A stretch of 64,000 nt of DNA from Elgaria multicarinata webbii. Its lineage: Eukaryota; Chordata; Lepidosauria; Squamata; Anguidae. Position 1 is the stretch's first letter, and each line of letters starts with the position of its first letter. Under the pieces are notes generated by a model that searched no databases, had not been told where the DNA came from, and saw nothing but the letters and a program-made list of their open reading frames with translations. The stretch is from NCBI RefSeq assembly GCF_023053635.1, contig NC_086172.1, positions 121,185,681-121,249,680 of the forward strand, read 5' to 3'. Below are positions 1 through 11,254 of this stretch, one piece after another. The translations under genes were made by a program, and so were the position numbers.

Positions 1-266
1 AGACCACAGGGTGGGTCTTGGGGCGGGTAGGGTCCTGCAGAGGGAGCTCAAGGCATCCCAGAATGCACTAGCACAATCTGTTATAGATTTCCCCCAAGGT
101 CTGAAATCCTACTAAACTGTATCTTTTTAAACACTGCTCTTACTCTAGGGCTCTGCAGACCCATCAGCTCTAAACCATGGTTTACTTGTATGCTTGGAAG
201 CTCAGACCATGGTTTGAGTTCTAATCAGTAGCACAAAGTGCATTTATTTATTTCATAAATCCATAA
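1..266. other. unassigned intergenic sequence
   Basis: I recognise no gene or repeat family here. The sequence is of ordinary composition and ends where a 5'-truncated CR1 LINE begins. Confidence 0.5.
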
Positions 267-1711
267 ATCATGGAAGACGGGTGAGGTGCCGGACGACCGG
301 AGGAGGGCTAATGTCATCCCTATCTTCAAAAAGGGCAAAAAGGAGGAACCTGGGAACTACAGACCAGTCAGTCTGACATCCATCCCTGGGAAAATTCTGG
401 AGCAGTTTATAAAGAAGTCAATCTGTAAACACCTTGAAATCAATGCAGTGATTACTAGAAGCCAACATGGATTTGTCACGAACAAACCCTGTCAGACTAA
501 TTTGATCTCATTTTTTAATAGGGTAACCTCCCTTGTGGACCGTGGGAATGCTGTGGACGTCATATATCTTGACTTCAGCAAAGCTTTTGACAAAGTGCCC
601 CATGATATTCTGATTAACAAACTAGCTAAAAGTGGGCTAGATGGAACAACTATTAGGTGGATCCACAGTTGGCTACAGAATCGGACTCAAAGAGTACTTA
701 TCAATGTAAGCTTCTCAAACTGGGGAGAGGCAATGAGTGGGGTACCGCAGGGCTCAGTCCTGGGCCCAGTGCTCTTCAACATTTTTATTAGTGATTTGGA
801 CGAGGAGGTGCAGGGAACGCTTACCAAACTTGCAGATGACACAAAATTGGGTGGGATAGCTAATACCCTGGAAGACAGAAACAAACTTCAAAGTGATCTT
901 GATAGGCTGGAGTGCTGGGCTGAAAACAACAGGATGAAATTTAATAGGGATAAATGCCAAGTTCTACATTTAGGAAATAGAAACCAAAGGCACAGTTACA
1001 AGATGGGGGATACTTGGCTCAACAATACTACAAACGAGAAGGATCTTGGAATTGTTGTAGATCGCAAGCTGAATATGAGCCAACAGTGTGATATGGCTGC
1101 AAGAAAGGCAAATGCTATTTTGGGCTGTATTAATAGAAGTATAACTTCCAAATCACGTGAGGTACTGGTTCCTCTCTATTCAGCCCTGGTTAGGCCTCAT
1201 CTAGAGTATTGCGTCCAGTTCTGGGCTCTACAATTCAAGGAGGACACAAACAAGCTGGAGCGTGTTCAGAGGAGGGCAACCAGGATGATCAGGGGTTTGG
1301 AAACAAAGCCTTATGAAGAGAGACTGAAAGAACTGGGCATGTTTAGCCTGGAGAAGAGAAGATTGAGGGGAGACATGATAGCACTCTTCAAATACTTAAA
1401 AGGTTGTCACACAGAGGAGGGCCAGGATCTCTTCTCGATCCTCCCAGAGTGCAGGACACGGAATAACGGGCTCAAGTTAAAGGAAGCCAGATTCCAGCTG
1501 GACATCAGGAAAAACTTCCTGACTGTTAGAGCAGTATGACAATGGAATCAGTTACCTAGTGAGGTTGTGGGCTCTGCCACACTAGAGGCCTTCAAGAGGC
1601 AGCTGGACAACCATCTTTCAGGGATGCTTTAGGGTGGATTCCTGCATTGAGCAGGGGGTTGGACTTGATGGCCTTGTAGGACCCTTCCAACTCTGCTATT
1701 CTATTATTCTA
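267..1711 (+). mobile_element. CR1 LINE copy A, 5'-truncated reverse transcriptase
   Basis: A CR1-clade non-LTR retrotransposon fragment. The reading frame from about 286 to 1539 encodes the reverse transcriptase from the IFKKGKKEEPGNYRPVSL block, through YLDFSKAFDKVPH and GVPQGSVLGPVLF, to the C-terminal region. The catalytic box reads LADD where the two sister copies in this window read FADD. The frame stops at 1537-1539, where a TGA replaces the CGA of copy B; translation resumes in the same frame and ends at LSGML. The 3' end has the CR1-type TTGGACTTGATGG tail and an ATTCTATT/ATTCTATG octamer repeat. The endonuclease part is missing. It aligns base by base with copies at 5345-7787 and 31340-33106, so it is fairly young. 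Confidence 0.95.
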
Positions 1712-1716
1712 TGATT

Positions 1717-1928
1717 TATTTATTTATTTATTGCATTTCTATACCACCCAATAGCCAAAGCTATCTGGGCGGTTTACAAAATTAAGACAATTCAAAGTAT
1801 AAAACAACAGTATAAAACTATAATATAAAATACAATATAAAAGCACAACCAAGATAAAAACAGCAGCAATGCAAAAATACAAATTTAAAATACAAATTTA
1901 AAACAGCAAAGTTAAAATTAATTTAAAG
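1717..1928 (-). mobile_element. L2 LINE 3' end fragment
   Basis: On the - strand it reads as an A/T-rich 3' UTR, then an ACCGCCCAGA-like block and a (TAAA)n tail. The same sequence lies directly downstream of the L2 reverse transcriptase at 25256-26215, which assigns it to L2. It abuts the 3' end of CR1 copy A. Confidence 0.8.
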
Positions 1929-2698
1929 TGTAGATTTGTATGATGTCTGAATTATACCAGTATTTCATGCCATTTTCTGGGTGCTGATATGAAGTACAAA
2001 CATGAAGAATCCATGCAGAAGTGCTATGGCCATCACTTGAATTGTGCCTGCACACTGAGGCTTTACATACAGAAGTCTTTTCAAGGCTTCTGTATGCTTA
2101 TGCAGGCATGGCTTGCACATGAAGCTACGCTAGCATACATGCACAGCCGAAATTAGGGAACAGCCAGTACTATGTCAACTGAAGTTAGGGAACAGCCAGT
2201 AATGTGCTGAAGTAAGGGAACAGCCAATAATATGTCAACTAAAAGTAGGGATGACTTGACAGGAAATGCCCAATGTCATAAACCCTTTGACAGCTTTAGC
2301 CTTCTCTGCAACCTCTTCTAGAGGGGTCGGTGGAAAAGTGGTCTCATCCTTCACCACAAACCAATTCTTTAGGTATGACATGAGCTTCCACTGTCTAACA
2401 GCAGCTCAGCAGGAGAGCCAGCCCCAGCATTCCCCTTTGGGCTGGAGAAAAGCAAATGGGAAATTTCCCAATATTTTTGTTACTGTGGTCAGTGGGATAC
2501 TTGGGGTGAGAGGTAGTAGAGAAAGAGAGCCTGGGAGAGTGCATTCCTCAAGAGAGGACAGTGAACACAATGCCTCTGTTAGAACTCTCCCTCAGCACAA
2601 AACAACAACAAAAGGAGCAGTGTGTGGGGAGAGATTGCTGGCAGAGACCATGGTTGAAACCCTATGTGTAATATGTTACCATCTTAAAATTACAATTT
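1929..2698. other. intergenic, short tandem repeat at 2150-2250
   Basis: No gene is recognised. The only clear structure is about three tandem copies of a roughly 30-bp unit containing TAGGGAACAGCCAGTA between about 2150 and 2250. An open frame at 2266-2784 has no recognisable domain and runs into the repeat that follows, so I do not call it a gene. Confidence 0.5.
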
Positions 2699-2870
2699 TC
2701 AGTGGGGTAGCCATGTTAGTCTGTGGCAGCAAAAACAATACAGAGTCTTGTGGCACCTTAAATTATTTTGGCATAAATAAATGATGCTATTCACTTCATC
2801 AGATTCATGAAATGTTAACTTCAAATTGGCAGTAAGTGGCGGGGGAGATGGAAAGCGTGTTGCTGAGGGA
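2699..2870 (+). repeat. interspersed repeat, sauropsid type, class unresolved
   Basis: Contains the run GTAGCCATGTTAGTCTGTGG followed by AGTCTTGTGGCACCTTAAA, a pair of motifs I know from repeats dispersed in reptile genomes. I cannot assign a class from one decayed copy. Confidence 0.5.
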
Positions 2871-3310
2871 ACTGAAATGCAAAATATGATAGCGGTGATT
2901 ACTAACAGTTGCCATTCAAAAAATGTTGCTGGGTGCTAATAGACATCATTGCAACGGTGAGCTAATTAACATGTGTGATTAAAAGAACAAAACAAAACAG
3001 TCTCATTACTGATGTCAGATTTGTGTCTATTTATCTTTTATCATTAGACACAATGCCCTACTTCATTCTACATGGGACAAATGGCACAGTTTCTACATAA
3101 AACAATAAAAGGACACAAATCTGACATTAGAATTAGCAATGTTCAGAAACCATTCTGGTTGGCTAGTCTGTTCTCCCTAGCTTTGGACTACTGGTTCTTC
3201 CCACAAGAAATATTACACAGCCTTATGTCCTTTTTACGAGCTAGACCATTTGTGTCAAACTCAGCCATACTTCGTCCCCATTTACACAGAGATGCTTCTC
3301 AGGCAACTCA

Positions 3311-3544
3311 GGGCTCATCTAAACCATGCCGGATATTGTGATACGAAAGCGGTATATGAAAGGCAGGAGCCACACCAAGCAGAATATAGCAGTATGAAAG
3401 CGGTATATAGTATGTGTCAATGGGCCCCAACAGTTGTCAGTGCACTTCAATACTGCTATAAAGCAGTAGTGTGTCTCCTGCCTTTTATATACCACTTTCA
3501 TACCACTTTCATAATGCAATATCTTGCTTGGTGTAGATGAGGCC
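3311..3544. mobile_element. palindromic MITE, GGCC-terminal family, copy 1
   Basis: A long imperfect palindrome. The left arm (GGCTCATCTAAACC, then a TATTGTGATACGAAAG-like block) returns as its reverse complement at the right end, ...GGTGTAGATGAGGCC. The centre contains GGGCCCCAACAGTTGTCAGTGC. It is flanked by TCA on both sides (3308-3310, 3545-3547). Sister copies are at 34336-34558 and 41926-42148. It has no coding capacity, so it would need a transposase supplied elsewhere. Confidence 0.8.
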
Positions 3545-4917
3545 TCAGTTTAAAACCGGATTTTCATCATTTCGGATTTGCTTCCCCCCTCCACCCTGCC
3601 CTGGCACATGTTGCCAGCTAATGCAGTGTATAACTTGGGGGGAAACTACTGTTGCTGGGCGAATGTCAGCAGGAGAAACCACATTATTTTGTGCATATGT
3701 GGCTGGAATCCTGCAACCGAACAACATATCATCAACAAAGTATCCAACAAAGGAGAGAATTGGGAAGGGAGGGAGAGTAAGTGCAATTAAAGACAATGTA
3801 ATTTACTTCTGAGTAGACATGCCTTATGGAGGCTAAGAGGTAAGGCGCAGGAGTGGAGGAGCACAGGACCAAGTTTTATTTTTTATTTTTTTAAAAGGAC
3901 AGCCCACTTTGCAGTGATGTAACAGCAAAACACTGCAATGCCAGACATAGACACACCTCCAGCCACATCTATTAATGCACATTTACTTCAGGGATACAAG
4001 GTGCATTTTTAAAAAAACTGCACAGAAGCCATGTTAAAGGGGAAATCCATCACAAAACATCTTTCTGAAAATGTGGCTTTTATGGCAGGAAAACCCGTTG
4101 TTGCTGGGGAGAGGGGGAAATCTGTGAGGAGCAGTAGCACCTCAGTAAATCCCTCATGTAGCATTTTATATTAGGCCACTGAGGGCTTTTTCACAAGACC
4201 ACCTTTTATTCTGGGATGTGTCACTTATGAATGTAGTTTGTATTAATCTGGAACAGAAAGTCATTTTCAAATTGAACACACACTGTAGCCATCATAGGTT
4301 TTATATTCAGCACCTACACATGCAAACTGCAAAGTGATTTAATCATTGCTTCTGAAAAGGGTTTTACAGTTACTCTTTACATTCTCAGAGAACAATCTAA
4401 TGGGAGAACTAGTAGCTCATGTACCAGAGTCTCAACAACTTGCATGATGTCCATGAACATTTTGGTATACTTAAGAACACAGATTTTGCTACATCACCTC
4501 CAATTACAATTCTTGTGCATTTGGAGGACTCCTGTGAGTGCAAAACATAACCAAGAACAATGTGTGAAATGGGATGACACCTGAATCAGTTGCTTCTGGG
4601 CTAAAAATAAGGACGAGTTAGTAAATCACATTGTTTGGAGAATGCTGAACATTCTCTAATGGCATTTTCACTGGAGATAGTAAGAATGCTTTTTAAGTCT
4701 GGGGCATGTCACTTGTTAATATGGAATAAAACACAGGAAAGAAGCATTTTAAATCAAACATACATGGATCAGTGGGGGGGGAGTTGGATGCAAGAGATGC
4801 AAAAACTATGTTAAGTATCATTTGAGGAAAAGGCTTGATAATACCTGTCCTGCTGTATCTTTATGGAAGTCACATTAACTAAAACGGGGATCCAGCATTT
4901 GGGGGCCCATGGGCACA
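3545..4917. other. intergenic, nothing recognised
   Basis: A+T-rich unique-looking sequence with short open frames on both strands but no domain, splice pattern or repeat family that I can name. Confidence 0.5.
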
Positions 4918-4995
4918 TCTGGCACTTTAATTTTTGTGAACCGCCCAGAGAGCTTCGGCTGTTGGGTGGTATAAAAATGTAATAAATAATAGAAA
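4918..4995 (+). mobile_element. L2 LINE 3' end fragment
   Basis: Reads TTTTTGTGAACCGCCCAGAG, then TGTTGGGTGGTATAAAAATG and an AATAAATAA tail, in the same 3'-end pattern as the L2 copy at 25256-26215. Confidence 0.75.
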
Positions 4996-5109
4996 TAATA
5001 AAATAAAATAAAAAGTGCCCTGGGCACCATCACAAATTAGTTGCCGTAGGGAGGTGGAAGGCCAATCATAAAAATGTTCAGAACACCAGTACCCCTTAGC
5101 TATGTTTGT

Positions 5110-5195
5110 GTGTGCACATACATTTTTGTAAATTACCCAAAGAGTTTCAGCTATGAGGCAGTGTAGAAATGTAATAAATGAAATAAAACGAATGA
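5110..5195 (+). mobile_element. diverged L2 LINE 3' end fragment
   Basis: An older version of the same 3' end: TTTTTGTAAATTACCCAAAG followed by a GTGTAGAAATGTAATAAATG tail. It lies about 100 bp after the previous copy, in the same orientation. Confidence 0.55.
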
Positions 5196-5224
5196 AATAG
5201 ATTTGCATATTGTGTGTGCTACTA

Positions 5225-5344
5225 ACTCTGGGTACTCTCTCCTCTTTCTTTCCTTCATTCCATCTATGTTCTTTCTTTCTTCTCTTCTCTCTAGCTCCTC
5301 TCCTCTCTCTCTGAATCCTATTTCTTTCTGGCTCTTCTTGGAAG
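5225..5344. repeat. pyrimidine-rich low-complexity tract, left half
   Basis: Dense TCTT/CTCT with recurring CTGGCTCTTC-type phrases. The same composition and phrases resume at 7788-7940, after CR1 copy B, so the LINE appears to have been inserted into one tract. Confidence 0.75.
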
Positions 5345-7787
5345 TGTGATGTAGTAGTGATGGGGGACTTCAATTACCCTGATATCTGTTGGGAGACCAT
5401 TACTGCCAAAAGTGGCCCTTCCAAGAAATTCCTGACATGTATGGGTGATAACTTTCTCCTACAGAAAGTGGTGGAAGGAACTAGAGGATCGGCAATCCTT
5501 GACTTGTTATTGACCAATAGGGATGACTTAGTGGATAAAGTGGCAGTTACGGGAACTCTGGGGGAAAGTGACCACGTCATACTTGAATTCTTGATTATGA
5601 AGGAGACAAAAGTCGAGCGTAGCCATACACGTACTCTGGATTTTAGGAAAGCTGATTTTAATAAACTCAGAACTATAATAAGTAAGGTCCCGTGGCAAGG
5701 GAGCCTAAAGAGAAAAGGAGTGCAGGATGGGTGGGAGTATCTAAAAAAATGAAATTTTAAAGGCACAGTTACAAACAATTCCAACAAGGAGAAAAGATAG
5801 AAGACAACAGAGGAAACCAATGTGGCTCCACAAAAAGCTTATTGATGAACTGAAAACAAAAAGGGATACATATAGGAAGTGGAAGGAAGGCCAGGCTACA
5901 AAAGAAGAGTACAGACAAGTGGCACAGAAGTGCCGAAATGGCATCAGGAAGGCTAAAGCTGTGAATGAGCTGAGATTAGCGAGGGATGCTAAAAGCAATA
6001 AAAAGGCTTTCTTCAGCTACGTGAGTAGTAAAAGACAGAGGAAAGAAATGGTGGTTCAACTGCTTAATGAGGATGGCAAATTGATAACAGACGACAAAGA
6101 AAAGGCTGAAGTGCTCAATTCCTACTTTGCCTCGGTCTTCTCCCAAAAGCGGGTCTATGACGCCCCTGGAAAAAGTGAAGCAGAAGTTGAGGGGGCAGGA
6201 TTGCAGTTTGAGATTGATAAACAAATGGTCAAAGAACACCTAATTTCCTTGAATGAGTTCAAATCTCCAGGGCCCGATGAACTGCATCCAAGAGTAATGA
6301 AGGAGCTAGCGGAAGAACTCTCAGAACCTTTGTCTATTATCTTTGCAAAATCATGGAAGACGGGTGAGGTGCCGGACGACTGGAGGAGGGCTAACGTTGT
6401 CCCTATCTTCAAAAAGGGCAAAAAGGAGGAACCTGGGAACTACAGACCAGTCAGTCTGACATCCATCCCTGGGAAAATTCTGGAGCAGATTATAAAGAAG
6501 TCAATCTGTAAACACCTTGAAATCAATGCAGTGATTACTAGAAGCCAACATGGATTTGTCAGGAACAAATCCTGTCAGACTAATTTGATCTCATTTTTTG
6601 GTAGGATAACCTCCCTTGTGGACTGTGGGAATGCTGTGGATGTCATATATCTTGACTTCAGCAAAGCTTTTGACAAAGTACCACATGACATTCTGATTAA
6701 CAAACTAGCTAAAAGTGGGCTAGATGGAACAACTATTAGGTGGATTCACAGTTGGCTACAGAATCGGACTCAAAGAGTACTTATCAATGTAAGCTTCTCA
6801 AACTGGGGAGAGGCAACGAGTGGGGTGCCGCAGGGCTCAGTCCTGGGCCCAGTGCTCTTCAACATTTTTATTAATGATTTGGATGAGGAGGTGCAGGGAA
6901 CGCTGATCAAATTTGCAGATGACACAAAATTGGGTGGGATAGCTAATACCCTGGAAGACAGAAACAAACTTCAAAGTGATCTTGATCGGCTGGAGTGCTG
7001 GGCTGAAAACAACAGAATGAAATTTAATAGGGATAAATGCCAAGTTCTACATTTAGGGAATAGAAACCAAATGCACAGTTACAAGATGGGGGACACTTGG
7101 CTCAGCAATACTACAAACGAGAAAGATCTTGGAATTGTTGTAGATCACAAGCTGAATATGAGCCAACAGTGCGATATGGCTGCAAATGCTATTTTGGGCT
7201 GCATTAATAGAAGTATAGCTTCCAAATCACGTGAGGTACTGGTCCCTCTCTATTCGGCCCTGGTTAGGCCTCATCTAGAGTATTGTGTCCAGTTCTGGGC
7301 TCCACAATTCAAGAAGGACGCAGACAAGCTGGAGCGTGTTCAGAAGAGGGCAACCAGGATGATCAGAGGTCTAGAAACAAAGCCCTATGAAGAGAGACTG
7401 AAAGAACTGGGCATGTTTAGCCTGGAGAAGAGAAGATTGAGGGGAGACATGATAGCACTCTTCAAATACTTAAAAGGTTGTCACACAGAGGAGGGCCAGG
7501 ATCTCTTCTCGATCCTCCCAGAGTGCAGGACACGGAATAACGGGCTCAAATTAAAGGAAGCCAGATTCCGGCTGGACATCAGGAAAAACTTCCTGACTCT
7601 TAGAGCAGTGCGACGGTGGAATCAGCTACCTAGGGAGGTTGTGGGCTCTCCCACACTAGAGGCATTCAAGAGGCAGCTGGACAACCATCTGTCAGGGATG
7701 CTTTAGGGTGGATTCCTGCATTGAGCAGGGGGTTGGACTTGATGGTCTTGTAGGACCCTTCCAACTCTGCTATTCTATGATTCTATG
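5345..7787 (+). mobile_element. CR1 LINE copy B, the longest and best preserved in the window
   Basis: A 5'-truncated CR1 retrotransposon that keeps the C-terminal part of the endonuclease and all of the reverse transcriptase. The first frame (5357-5752) starts at MGDFNYPDICWE and contains the SDH motif (ESDHVILEFL). The second (5820-7706, 628 codons) carries KSPGPDELHPRV, FKKGKKEEPGNYRPVSL, YLDFSKAFDKVPHD, GVPQGSVLGPVLF and the catalytic FADDTKL, and ends at LSGML. The frames are separated by one extra A in the homopolymer at about 5743-5749; otherwise the reading runs on through EILKAQLQTIPT. The 3' UTR ends with the ATTCTATGATTCTATGG octamer repeat expected of CR1. The complete element of this clade is about twice this length. 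Encoded proteins would nick DNA and copy the element's RNA at the target. Confidence 0.96.
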
Positions 7788-7940
7788 GTTCTTTCCTTCC
7801 ATCCATCTGTCTGGCTCCTCTTCCTCTGTCTGGCTCCTTTCATTCTTTTTTCCTTCCTTCCCCCCATCTCTTCTTTCTTTTGCTATCTGGTTCCTCTCTC
7901 TCTCTCTCTTGCTCCTCTGTTTCTCTCTCTCTCTCTCTCT
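7788..7940. repeat. pyrimidine-rich low-complexity tract, right half
   Basis: CTTCC/CTGGCTCCTC/(CT)n sequence that continues the tract interrupted by CR1 copy B and ends in a (CT)n run. Confidence 0.8.
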
Positions 7941-8081
7941 GGCCTTAGCTAGACCTAAGGATTATCCCAGACAAATGGAGGCGTTGTCCCTGCCTGCTCC
8001 CGGGATCCCCTGTGTATCATTTGGTTGCACAGGGATGATCCCGGGACGATCCCGGGATATAGGCCTGGTCTAGCTATGGCC
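7941..8081. mobile_element. MITE, GGCCTTAGCTAGACC family, copy 1
   Basis: Begins GGCCTTAGCTAGACCTAAGG and ends ATAGGCCTGGTCTAGCTATG plus GCC, giving inverted termini. The interior has CCCGGGATC palindromes. A sister copy at 57718-57849 has the same ends and interior. The target was the (CT)n run, so a target duplication cannot be judged here. Confidence 0.75.
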
Positions 8082-8414
8082 TCTCTCTCTCCTCCTTCCC
8101 TATCTTTCACTCTCCCTCCCCACCCCCATTGCTCCATTGGCTTTAATTGGGACAGTAAAAGCCCTGCTGCCAAAAATTGGCTGGAGGAGGGGCAAACTCT
8201 TCCAGCCGTTTTTGGCAAAGACACACACATCCTGTACAAATGAATGGTAGAATTGCTCCATTTACATCCAGAAGGGGAAAATAGCTTGGAGGGTGCCTCA
8301 GCCTGGCCTTGTGGGTGCCATTGAGCCTGCTGGTACCATGTTGGAGACACCTGAACTAAAATAACCCATTTAACAAATATTTTCAAGGCCACAATGCAGT
8401 GTGCAAGCCTTAAA

Positions 8415-8642
8415 CATAAGCAATCAGGTCAAGGGTCCTTCTAGTTCAGCATTCCGTTTCACACTGACCAACCAGTAGCCTGTTGGAAACCCACAAGTTA
8501 GGAGGCCACAGCAGCCTCAACCTCATGTTCCCCAGCAGCTGGCATATAGCATGTTGCCTCTGAAGCTGGAAGCAAGACAGAGCCATCATGGCTAGTAGCC
8601 ATTACTAGCCTTCTCTTCCATGAGGATAATGGAGTTGCAGAA
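8415..8642 (+). repeat. interspersed repeat (GGTCCATCTAGTCCAGCAT type), class unresolved
   Basis: Shares an ordered set of phrases with four other copies here: GGTCCTTCTAG, GACCAACCAG, GGAAACCCACAAG, CCCCAGCAGCTGG, TGCCTCTGA, CATCATGGCTAGTAGCCATT. Other copies: 13001-13235, 15450-15600, 26955-27190 (opposite strand) and 53236-53545. I know the type as dispersed in squamates but cannot place it in a class. Confidence 0.65.
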
Positions 8643-9111
8643 ATCTCTCCTGTCTTTCTTTCAGAAGGAGAAATTAAAAGTGAGGGGAAAGATGTTTTGA
8701 AATGGAGGCGCAGTGTCTGCAGCTCGTTTCAGTCATAAGACAATAATAAAGAAAGTGTTTGCAAACTACCAAACGGCCACATCCCTGTCTCACATTTTGG
8801 GCATAAAATCAGACTTGAGCCTCCACACGGCAGGCCTGTGTCTGAGCGAAGGAAGAGGCCAAGAGGGCAGTTTCCAGACTCTTGGAAACGGTGCACTGAA
8901 TTTCTCTGGAGGAGGAGAATGAGGAGGAGGAGGAAGGGCGGGAATTGGGGTCGGGCCAACGTTGGGGGGCTCCTCAGCAACTAGGTCCTAGCTTGAGTTT
9001 GCTCCCCGAAGGCCGTCCCGCCTTTTGTGTGCAGCTCCACGAGGGAGGGTGGGGCGGAGCCTTGCAAGTAACTTTGGCCTCCCCAAACTACCTTTTGTTG
9101 TCAGCTGGTCG

Positions 9112-9119
9112 TGACGTCA
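9112..9119. promoter_or_regulatory. palindromic CRE (CREB/ATF site)
   Basis: Exact TGACGTCA inside the CpG island. CpG-containing CREs in promoters are typical of functional CREB/ATF sites; use here is inferred. Confidence 0.55.
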
Positions 9120-9311
9120 GGGGCCGCCGCCGCGCCGTGCAAGGTTGTGTCCACATGTGACCAGCTTAAACTAGTTCTGAAGACACAAAGGGAAAGGAGC
9201 GGAAGATAAGGAGCCAGATAGCGGGGCAGGCGGCGGTGGTGGAGCAGAGCCAGCGCAGCGCCAGGAGACTGACTGAGGCGTCGGCGGTTCAACCCCTCAG
9301 CATCTATCCAG

Positions 9312-9317
9312 GCAAGT
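9312..9317 (+). other. MDK: candidate GC-type 5' splice site ending exon 1
   Basis: ATCCAG followed by GCAAGT. Apart from C for T at position +2 it matches the splice donor consensus fully, which is the pattern seen in GC-AG introns. No GT donor of equal quality was found nearby. Pairing it with the acceptor at 23948 is inference. Confidence 0.4.
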
Positions 9318-11254
9318 CACCGGGCGAACGCTTGAGCGCGAAAGTTCCCCGCGGGACCGGCGGCCAATCGTGCCTGGCATTGGGCGACGCACTCTGCAGA
9401 GTCGTGCCGGGGAACGGGAGGGAGTCAAAAAGGGAGAGGAGACCACCCCGACCTCTTCGCATGCATACCTTTGTGAGAAGAGCACCCACCCCCACCCGCT
9501 CACCGGTCCCCAGAAATAGCGACCCCCAGACATGGCTTTTTAAGGGCTTTCCTTGATCTTCATCTTCCCAGCCCCATCAAGCACCTACATTTGTGGCTTC
9601 CCCCAGAAATGTTGCTTTAGCCTCTAGCAACTCCGAGCGAACATCCTTTCCCTTCCCGGGACTTCTGTTACGTGCTCTCAGCTCCGTTACAAACTCTATG
9701 GAGAAATAGGAGGGGGGGGGGAAGAGGTCTCCATAAATTAATGGTGCTACTTTTTCCTCTGCGTTCCCCCAGCGTCTCAAGAAAAAGGGCAAAGATGATG
9801 CTCTGTTTGGGGCGCAAAGTTCACTTCTCGAAGGGAGGGGCGAGCTTTGGGGGTGGGGGAGATGGGAGAAGCTTCGTGATGGTATTTCATGCCGATCCCT
9901 TTCGCCTGGATTTCTCTTGTTATGTCCATGGGTTGTAACCACTGTTAGCCCTACTCGGAGTAGACCTATTGAAATGCTTTCCTGTTCAGCCTTGTAACAG
10001 TTTATAATGGAGGGAGGAGGGATCTGATTGTTTGTGTAATTTTTTGCTGCCAAGACTTGTCCCAGGAGGAGGGATCTTTGATGGGAGATTTTGGGCGCCC
10101 CTCCGTAGCTGAAAGAGCCACCTGTGCCTGCTTGCTGGGTGCCAAGATGCTGCACTCTTGGGCATGCGGGCGCTGCCTGAGGAACTCACTGGCATGTATC
10201 TGTCTAATAATAATGCCTTTGCAGTTCTCCATGAAAAGCTGGTGTCCTAACATGCAGGGTAAAGGGTTGGAGTGAAGAGATCCTTCTTTGGGTCTCTTTC
10301 TGCCACTACGCACCAGAGCTTAAGATGCTGACCCTACATTTCCCCACCTGTAGCTGCCAGGGCGTATTGCTTCTGTGTCCTGAGCTGCAGCTTGCTTGAA
10401 CCCTCTGGCACCACATAAACAAGAGCTCCCCCGAACACTCATATTATTCAGTCCAAAAGAGCTAACAGACAGAGATCTGTGCATCCAGAAAGAGGGTGGA
10501 GGGGGAAAGCCACTGTTTAGCCGCTCGGATTGTGAATGCTACAAAATGGATTGAAGAGCACCAAGATAGTTCATCTGAAAATCAATCCCTTGATTTTAAG
10601 CATGTAACTTGAGTATCTTTTAATAAACTTTCTTCAGTTCTGACATGAAATCGTGCATCTGGGTTACTTCTGCTTCTGCAATACTCTAATCTGGATTGTT
10701 TGGGCTACTGCTGCTAATGATATTTAGACTGGAGATGTGTGTGCTTATGTGTGTGGCAGTATCTTGATCATTGCAGGGGTCTGCAACAGAAGACCTTCAG
10801 ATCCTTTCCAGTCCTTCTAGATCTAAGGCAATTTAGTCTGGACTTTGGGGGTGGAGAAGTGGGGTCTCTGTTCAGTCAACCCCACTGGTATGCTTCAAGC
10901 AGAGAGGAGACATTTTAATGACTATTGATCCTTTCTCCTTACGATTGCGGCAGTGCTGCATTCTTCCTCAGTCCTCCTGTAGTTCGGAGCTTAGCTGAGG
11001 AGCAAAGGGACCCCCGCTCAGCATAGGACTCTCCCGAGCCAGCATTTGGAACTTGCATGTGATGCAAAGTGATGAGCTTCACTCTAAGCTGAGCACCTCA
11101 ATTCAAAAGCTTGTGCTCTTGGACCTGCTCCAGCCTGGAGAAGAATAAGAGAAGGTTGGTGTTTCTCCCCGTAGCTGGTTTCAGGAAGGAAGTGTCCCCA
11201 TGAAACTAGGGCACTTTGTCTCACAACACACACTCACACAAGCATATTCTAATT

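Larger units (their letters stand above)
8935..9480 (+). promoter_or_regulatory. MDK: CpG island, probable MDK promoter and noncoding exon 1
   Basis: The only clearly CpG-dense stretch in the window (GGCCGCCGCCGCGCCGTG, GGCGGCGG, GCGAACGCTTGAGCGCG and similar). It holds a perfect CRE, TGACGTCA, at 9112-9119, an E-box-like CACATGTG near 9151 and a CCAAT motif near 9363; I see no TATA box. It lies 14.6 kb upstream of, and on the same strand as, the first MDK coding exon, with no other gene between. The assignment to MDK is inference from position; transcript data are needed to place the start site. Confidence 0.6.

Noticed and set aside
687-960. Open frames on the - strand within CR1 copy A (and their counterparts in copies B and C)
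   Set aside because: They are antisense shadows of the conserved reverse transcriptase frame and recur in all three CR1 copies for that reason.
2266-2784. 172-codon open frame
   Set aside because: No recognisable domain, no splice or promoter context, and its end lies in an interspersed repeat.
9577-10155. 192-codon - strand frame next to the CpG island
   Set aside because: No homology recognised; G+C-rich sequence near an island gives long chance frames.
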